DNA of 8,809 bases. It comes from an uncultured Lachnospiraceae bacterium (lineage in GTDB: Bacteria; Bacillota; Clostridia; Lachnospirales; Lachnospiraceae). The notes beneath the pieces are model-generated. The model saw nothing but the letters and a program-made list of their open reading frames with translations. It was not told the origin of the DNA and did no database searches. Below are positions 5,672 to 8,809 of the stretch, piece after piece. The position numbers and the translations under genes were made by a program. The stretch is taken from the NCBI GenBank assembly GCA_910586615.1, contig CAJUJP010000077.1, forward strand, positions 1-8,809, in the 5' to 3' direction. How positions within the stretch are numbered: position 1 is the first letter of the stretch; every line of letters starts with the position of its first letter.

Positions 5672-6856
5672 TCAAAGTAAAAATTCTTTCTTCCCGTTGA
5701 TCTTATCCCGCCACAACGGAGACATATTGCGGAGACAGGACACGATCTCCGGGACAGCTTTCAGGATTTCATCCACCTCCTTCTCCGTGTTTTTTTCACA
5801 CACCGACAGCCTCAGCGAACCGTGGGCCGCCTCGTGAGGACGTCCGATGGCCAAAAGTACATGGCTTGGATCCAGAGAGCCGGAAGTACAGGCCGAACCG
5901 GAGGAAGCGCATATGCCACGGTCATCCAGAAGCAGGAGCATACTTTCTCCTTCCACACCCTCAAAGCAGAAACTGACATTTCCGGGAAGACGGTTCAAAG
6001 GATCGCCATTGAGTGCGGCATGGGGAACCTGTGAAAGTCCTATTATCAGTCTGTCCCGCAAAGCGGCCGCTTTGGCTGCATTTTCTGCCATGTGCAGACA
6101 AGCCTCCTCCAATGCCGCCGCCATACCCGCTATGGCAGGCACATTTTCCGTTCCGGCCCGCTTTCCCCGCTCCTGGGCTCCTCCCTCAATGATACCGGTC
6201 AGCGCAATGCCTTTACGTGCATAAAGTACACCGGTTCCTTTCGGTCCGTGAAACTTGTGGGCGGAAAGAGACAGCATATCAATGTTCTGCTCTTTTACAT
6301 CAATGGGAAGATGTCCCGCAGCTTGCACAGCATCGGTATGAAAGAGCACTCCCCTTTCCCGACAGACACTGCCGATCTCCGAAATGGGCAGGACAGACCC
6401 GATCTCGTTATTGGCATACATGACCGTGACAAGAGCCGTATCTTCCCGGACAGCGCTTTCCACCTGCTCCGCCGTGACTGTGCCAATGGCACCCACATCC
6501 AAAAGTTCAATCTCAAATCCCTCCTTCGCCAGCCGGTTCAGCGTATGCAGCACGGCATGATGCTCAAATGCGGTAGAGACGATGTGCTTTTTCCCGTTTC
6601 GTGCCCCAAGATACGCTGCCGAGCGAAGCGCCTGATTATCAGCTTCACTGCCGCCGGAAGTAAAATAGATCTCCTCCGGCATGGCACCGATACATACGGC
6701 AATGCGCTCCCGTGCATCCGCCAGCACTGCCGCCGCAGCCTGTCCGGCCTCATACAGACTGGATGGATTGCCCCAGATGTGTTCCATACAGTCTGTCATG
6801 GCCCGGATGGCCGCCTGACAAGGTTTTGTAGTAGCTGCATTATCTGCGTAGATCAT
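5672..6856 (-). CDS. nifS: Cysteine desulfurase NifS/IscS
   Basis: This 394-residue PLP enzyme converts L-cysteine to L-alanine and passes the sulfur as a persulfide to the scaffold IscU encoded directly downstream. It begins MIYADNAATTKP, the standard start. Visible sites are SGGSEADN (67-74), EHHAVLH with the ring-stacking histidine (98-104), ANNEIGS (148-154), HTDAVQ with D175 and Q178, the PLP lysine K201 in SAHKFHGPKG, and the catalytic cysteine C323 in SSGSACTSG on the long mobile loop typical of the NifS/IscS group rather than SufS. GGAGAAAGG lies before the ATG. Its promoter faces that of the Rrf2 regulator and is overlapped by an inverted repeat, so repression by that regulator is likely. 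Confidence 0.97.
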   Translation of the reverse strand: MIYADNAATTKPCQAAIRAMTDCMEHIWGNPSSLYEAGQAAAAVLADARERIAVCIGAMPEEIYFTSGGSEADNQALRSAAYLGARNGKKHIVSTAFEHHAVLHTLNRLAKEGFEIELLDVGAIGTVTAEQVESAVREDTALVTVMYANNEIGSVLPISEIGSVCRERGVLFHTDAVQAAGHLPIDVKEQNIDMLSLSAHKFHGPKGTGVLYARKGIALTGIIEGGAQERGKRAGTENVPAIAGMAAALEEACLHMAENAAKAAALRDRLIIGLSQVPHAALNGDPLNRLPGNVSFCFEGVEGESMLLLLDDRGICASSGSACTSGSLDPSHVLLAIGRPHEAAHGSLRLSVCEKNTEKEVDEILKAVPEIVSCLRNMSPLWRDKINGKKEFLL

Positions 6857-6939
6857 AAAAAAATTCCTTTCTCCAAATACAGCAGTGTATCACTGTATCA
6901 TCTAAAATAAATTGTTCCCGTTATTTTTCCTTTCCTGTG

Positions 6940-6968
6940 ATTATATTCCTATAAACCTACTTTGTCAA
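6940..6968 (-). promoter_or_regulatory. Consensus promoter of nifS-iscU
   Basis: On the minus strand TTGACA (6963-6968) and TATAAT (6940-6945) are separated by exactly 17 bp (6946-6962). Both hexamers match the vegetative sigma consensus perfectly. Transcription would start near 6933, leaving a leader of about 75 nt before the nifS ATG. A promoter this strong normally needs a repressor, which fits the overlapping inverted repeat. Confidence 0.88.
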
Positions 6969-6974
6969 TAGGTT
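6954..6974. promoter_or_regulatory. Inverted repeat over the nifS promoter, likely Rrf2 operator
   Basis: AACCTA (6954-6959) and TAGGTT (6969-6974) form a 6-bp dyad around a 9-bp centre. It covers the nifS -35 hexamer and part of the spacer. Rrf2-family dimers bind dyads of about this size, and the Rrf2 gene is directly adjacent. The operator role is inference from position and symmetry. Confidence 0.55.
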
Positions 6975-6984
6975 ATTATCTTTC

Positions 6985-7013
6985 TTGAAGTCCTATCAAC
7001 CTTGTGGTATGAT
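6985..7013 (+). promoter_or_regulatory. Promoter of the Rrf2 (iscR-like) gene
   Basis: TTGAAG (6985-6990) and TATGAT (7008-7013) are 17 bp apart. Each hexamer matches the vegetative consensus at 4 or 5 of 6 bases. Transcription would begin near 7020, giving a leader of about 60 nt. Its -35 lies only 16 bp from the opposing nifS -35, so the two promoters are back to back. Confidence 0.7.
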
Positions 7014-7017
7014 AGGA
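6991..7017. promoter_or_regulatory. Inverted repeat over the Rrf2 promoter, candidate operator
   Basis: TCCTATCA (6991-6998) and TGATAGGA (7010-7017) form a perfect 8-bp dyad with an 11-bp centre. It spans the promoter spacer and the -10 hexamer, the position of a repressor site. It shares CCTA/TAGG half-site ends with the dyad at 6954-6974 but with wider spacing, so it may be a second class of site for the same regulator. Confidence 0.5.
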
Positions 7018-7042
7018 AAATAGACAAAAAACTTGTGGTATG
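7001..7042. repeat. Direct repeat of CTTGTGGTATG, 31 bp apart
   Basis: The 11-mer CTTGTGGTATG occurs at 7001-7011 and 7032-7042. The first copy overlaps the Rrf2 promoter -10, the second lies in the leader. The 31-bp step is close to three helical turns, so proteins bound at both copies would sit on the same face of the DNA. Confidence 0.6.
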
Positions 7043-7079
7043 CACGGGAATTAGTTGGGAAAACACTGGAGGGATTTCT

Positions 7080-7511
7080 ATGATAATTTCTACAAAAGGC
7101 AGATATGCACTGCGGTTTTTAATTGATCTTGCTGAATATCAGGCCGATGGTTATGTGCCTCTGAAAGATGTAGCCATGCGTCAGGATATTTCGGAAAAGT
7201 ATCTGGAAATCGTCGTAAAAGAAATGGTAAAAGGCGGTCTGCTTACCGCCATGCGTGGAAAAGGCGGCGGCTACAGGCTGAACCGCTCACCGGAAGAATA
7301 TAACATAAAGTCTGTTATTGAATTGATGGAAGGGCCTCTGGCTTCCGTTGTCTGTCTGGAACCGGGAAAGGAAGCCTGTCCCCGGAAAGAGGACTGCCGG
7401 ACACTTCCTCTCTGGCAGGGACTGGATCAGGTGATTTCTGATTACCTGACGCGCTTTACTCTGGCGGATCTGTGCTGTCATAATTATAATAACACCAGTT
7501 TTGATTCATAG
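7080..7511 (+). CDS. iscR: Rrf2-family transcriptional regulator, IscR-like
   Basis: This 143-residue regulator begins MIISTKGRYALRFLIDLAEY, the hallmark of the Rrf2 family. A winged helix (about 1-65) follows with SEKYLEIVVKEMVKGGLL and the wing MRGKGGGYRL (58-67). C92, C100 and C106 in VVCLEPGKEACPRKEDC are the three cysteines that bind a [2Fe-2S] cluster in IscR-type members. A further CC pair (132-133) lies near the C terminus. GGAGGG stands before the ATG at 7080, so the open frame from 7002 is trimmed. Divergent orientation from nifS-iscU and the dyads at both promoters indicate that it senses cluster status and controls both units. A CymR-like role in sulfur control is less likely because CymR lacks these cysteines. 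Confidence 0.93.
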   Translation: MIISTKGRYALRFLIDLAEYQADGYVPLKDVAMRQDISEKYLEIVVKEMVKGGLLTAMRGKGGGYRLNRSPEEYNIKSVIELMEGPLASVVCLEPGKEACPRKEDCRTLPLWQGLDQVISDYLTRFTLADLCCHNYNNTSFDS

Positions 7512-7568
7512 CAGCCAGTTTCCGCTCTTCCATGCATCCTGTCCGGCAGTAGAATAATCCATACGAAC

Positions 7569-8273
7569 TCATGCAATTCCGTTTGCTCTCTTATACTCAC
7601 TGATCAGTGCATCTATCCTGTCCTGAGCAGCCTGATATGCAATCCGGTCTGCGTCTTTTATATTGATCGGGCCGCCGGAAGCCGCCAGGGCATAAGGATC
7701 ACCGATTGTTACTCTGCCGCCTAACAGCAACGCCTTTTCCTGATATAATGCCATTTGCCGCTCAGCTTCCGACATATCAGAACGATAATATGGAGAACCT
7801 ACAAGCAGACCAAATTTCGTGTATTTCAGAGAAAGATAATTCATGCTGTCCGCGATACTTCCCCGTGAAAGATTGTCCCGGTGAGCTTCCGCGTAATACG
7901 CCTTAATCGTATCTTCTGCGCATTGATATTGACGAAGAAGAGATTCCACATAGGTAAGCGAATAAATCTTTCCGTCCGGGTCAACAATTCTTCGATAATG
8001 CCATTCCTCATCAACGGGCAGACTGCCTTTTTGCTTCTCAATCTCTTCCAGAAGTGCCGGTATATCCGCATTTTGCATAGCTGTTTCAAGCCGCCCAGCC
8101 GTTTCATCGTCCATATCAAAAGCCGCAGCAAAGCTCCCTTTGTATGAAATCTCCACACTGTCTTGTTTCCCGGCAGAAGATGTTCCATTATTTTTCTGCT
8201 TACAATGAGTGGAATTCATCGTAGCTGCAGGATAATTTTGTATAGCTGATTCAGCATATAAATTTACATTCAT
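7569..8273 (-). CDS. Hypothetical protein, 234 residues
   Basis: I do not recognise this protein. It is soluble-looking, without signal peptide or membrane segment. The N-terminal 35 residues are polar and probably disordered, followed by KQDSVEISYKG (36-46), a short motif of the kind seen in some flagellar-associated proteins such as FlgM. A mostly helical region follows with DETAGRLETAMQNADIPALLEEIEKQK (56-82), WHYRRIVDPDGKIYSLTYVESLLRQY (91-116) and a C-terminal helix (207-230). GGAGGGG lies before the ATG at 8273. It starts 24 bp after the coiled-coil gene upstream and is very probably co-transcribed with it. It converges on the Rrf2 gene across 57 bp with no obvious terminator. A flagellar or late-motility link is only a guess. 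Confidence 0.72.
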   Translation of the reverse strand: MNVNLYAESAIQNYPAATMNSTHCKQKNNGTSSAGKQDSVEISYKGSFAAAFDMDDETAGRLETAMQNADIPALLEEIEKQKGSLPVDEEWHYRRIVDPDGKIYSLTYVESLLRQYQCAEDTIKAYYAEAHRDNLSRGSIADSMNYLSLKYTKFGLLVGSPYYRSDMSEAERQMALYQEKALLLGGRVTIGDPYALAASGGPINIKDADRIAYQAAQDRIDALISEYKRANGIA

Positions 8274-8297
8274 AAGACCCCTCCATTACTTGACAAA

Positions 8298-8663
8298 TTA
8301 GACTTTCAAAATATTAGCTTCATATCGTTCGATGAATCTGGCTGTATTTTGTTTTTTTGATAAAATACTTCTTTTCAACAGTTCTTCCCTCATTTCTTCC
8401 TTCAGTACCTGTTCTTCTAACTGTTCCTTCAGATACTTTTTTTCCGCTAGTCTCTCTTCAAACTGCTCTCTCATGAGTTTTTTCTTTTCGTAATGTTTTT
8501 GCAGTGGAGTTTTTTTCCTCCGGACTTTTTTCTTCGGTATTTCATCCTGGTCACTGTCGTCTGATGAGGGATCCTGGATCGTAAAATACATATCAGTACT
8601 TCTTTCATAGTTGCTGTTTTCATATATATTGCTGTATGTACCTCCGATTCCCGTTATGGCCAT
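8298..8663 (-). CDS. Hypothetical charged coiled-coil protein, 121 residues
   Basis: I do not recognise this protein. It begins MAITGIGGTYSNIYENSNYE, continues with an acidic serine/aspartate stretch (DPSSDDSDQDE, 31-41), a strongly basic stretch (PKKKVRRKKT, 43-52), and a long charged helix (about 57-100) rich in Glu, Lys and Leu that should form a coiled coil. No signal peptide or membrane segment is visible. The frame opens at a TTG (8678), but GGAGG lies 8 nt before the ATG at 8663, which is chosen. It is the first gene of a two-gene unit with the 234-residue protein and sits about 94 bp from the end of a group II intron. The extreme charge segregation suggests a structural or nucleic-acid-contacting role, unproven. 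Confidence 0.68.
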   Translation of the reverse strand: MAITGIGGTYSNIYENSNYERSTDMYFTIQDPSSDDSDQDEIPKKKVRRKKTPLQKHYEKKKLMREQFEERLAEKKYLKEQLEEQVLKEEMREELLKRSILSKKQNTARFIERYEANILKV

Positions 8664-8699
8664 AATGTCATCCTCCAATCGAAACGATCTATATTCTCT

Positions 8700-8725
8700 T
8701 TATCGCCAGTCTGACAGAAATTTTC
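8700..8725 (-). promoter_or_regulatory. Possible sigma-28-like promoter of the two unknown genes
   Basis: On the minus strand GGCGATAA (8700-8707) differs by one base from the flagellar sigma -10 (GCCGATAA), and GAAA (8722-8725) stands 14 bp upstream where TAAA is expected. A competing vegetative reading is TGTCAG (8711-8716), 17 bp, TATAGA (8688-8693), with a poor -35. Either would serve the gene starting at 8663. Confidence 0.35.
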
Positions 8726-8756
8726 AGTGATTTGACGCAAACAGTTCCATTTTTGG

Positions 8757-8809
8757 ATCGAGTAGGAGGCTAACCATTAATTGATTAGCCGACCTCTCAC
8801 ACCACCGTG
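8757..8809 (-). mobile_element. 3' end of a group II intron, running off the window
   Basis: Read on the minus strand, the edge gives CACGGTGGTGTGAGAGG, which resembles the 3' strand of domain V and the junction after it. A hairpin follows (GGCTAA with TTAGCC, 8768-8773 and 8785-8790) in the place of domain VI, and then CCTACTCGAT, a common 3' end of bacterial group II introns. The last intron base would be at 8757 (intron ending AT), with a candidate branch-point A about 7 nt inside (8763). The flanking exon continues CCAAAAATGGAACTG. The catalytic triad part of domain V and any intron-encoded reverse transcriptase lie outside the window, so intactness cannot be judged. Confidence 0.72.

Noticed and set aside
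6092..6910. Long plus-strand open frame of 272 residues opposite nifS
   Set aside because: It is antisense to a full-length NifS with all catalytic residues and shows no recognisable domain.
7512..7568. Terminator between the convergent Rrf2 gene and the 234-residue protein gene
   Set aside because: No stem longer than 3-5 bp with a T tract is visible in these 57 bases.

Overview
The window looks like a chromosomal segment of an endospore-forming member of the Clostridia, most likely Lachnospiraceae or a close relative. The reasons are a SpoVAE spore-membrane protein, strong GGAGG-type ribosome binding sites, moderate base composition, an Rrf2-nifS-iscU iron-sulfur cluster in the clostridial arrangement, and a shikimate-kinase-like protein of a clostridial type. 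This assignment is inference from gene content; no marker gene is present.

Layout, left to right. (1) 63-1078, minus strand: an ECF sigma factor and a single-pass membrane protein, overlapping by 4 bp, a typical sigma/anti-sigma pair. (2) 1079-1414: no intact gene. It holds the sigma promoter, a possible decayed GntR-type DNA-binding domain, and a 14-bp-stem hairpin that probably terminates the next gene. (3) 1415-5204, minus strand: a long co-directional series. In transcription order it is a 42-bp tandem-repeat protein of unknown function, an NAD-dependent epimerase/reductase, a 77-residue small protein, RidA, a shikimate-kinase-like protein with an altered substrate site, and an isolated SpoVAE. 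(4) 5260-7511: the iron-sulfur assembly locus, with iscU and nifS on the minus strand and an IscR-like Rrf2 regulator diverging on the plus strand. The 223-bp gap between nifS and the regulator contains two facing promoters, one with perfect consensus hexamers, each overlapped by an inverted repeat. (5) 7569-8663, minus strand: two adjacent genes of unknown function, preceded by a sequence resembling a flagellar-type (sigma-28) promoter. (6) 8757-8809: the 3' end of a group II intron on the minus strand, running off the window.

How the parts work together. NifS takes sulfur from cysteine and IscU receives it to build clusters. The Rrf2 protein carries the three cysteines expected to hold a cluster and probably senses cluster supply, acting on the divergent promoters. 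RidA may protect PLP enzymes (NifS is one) from reactive enamines, but its placement downstream may be incidental. The most unusual items are the 42-bp repeat gene just downstream of iscU, the compact divergent control region, the substrate-site change in the AroK-like protein, and the two unknown genes beside the intron.
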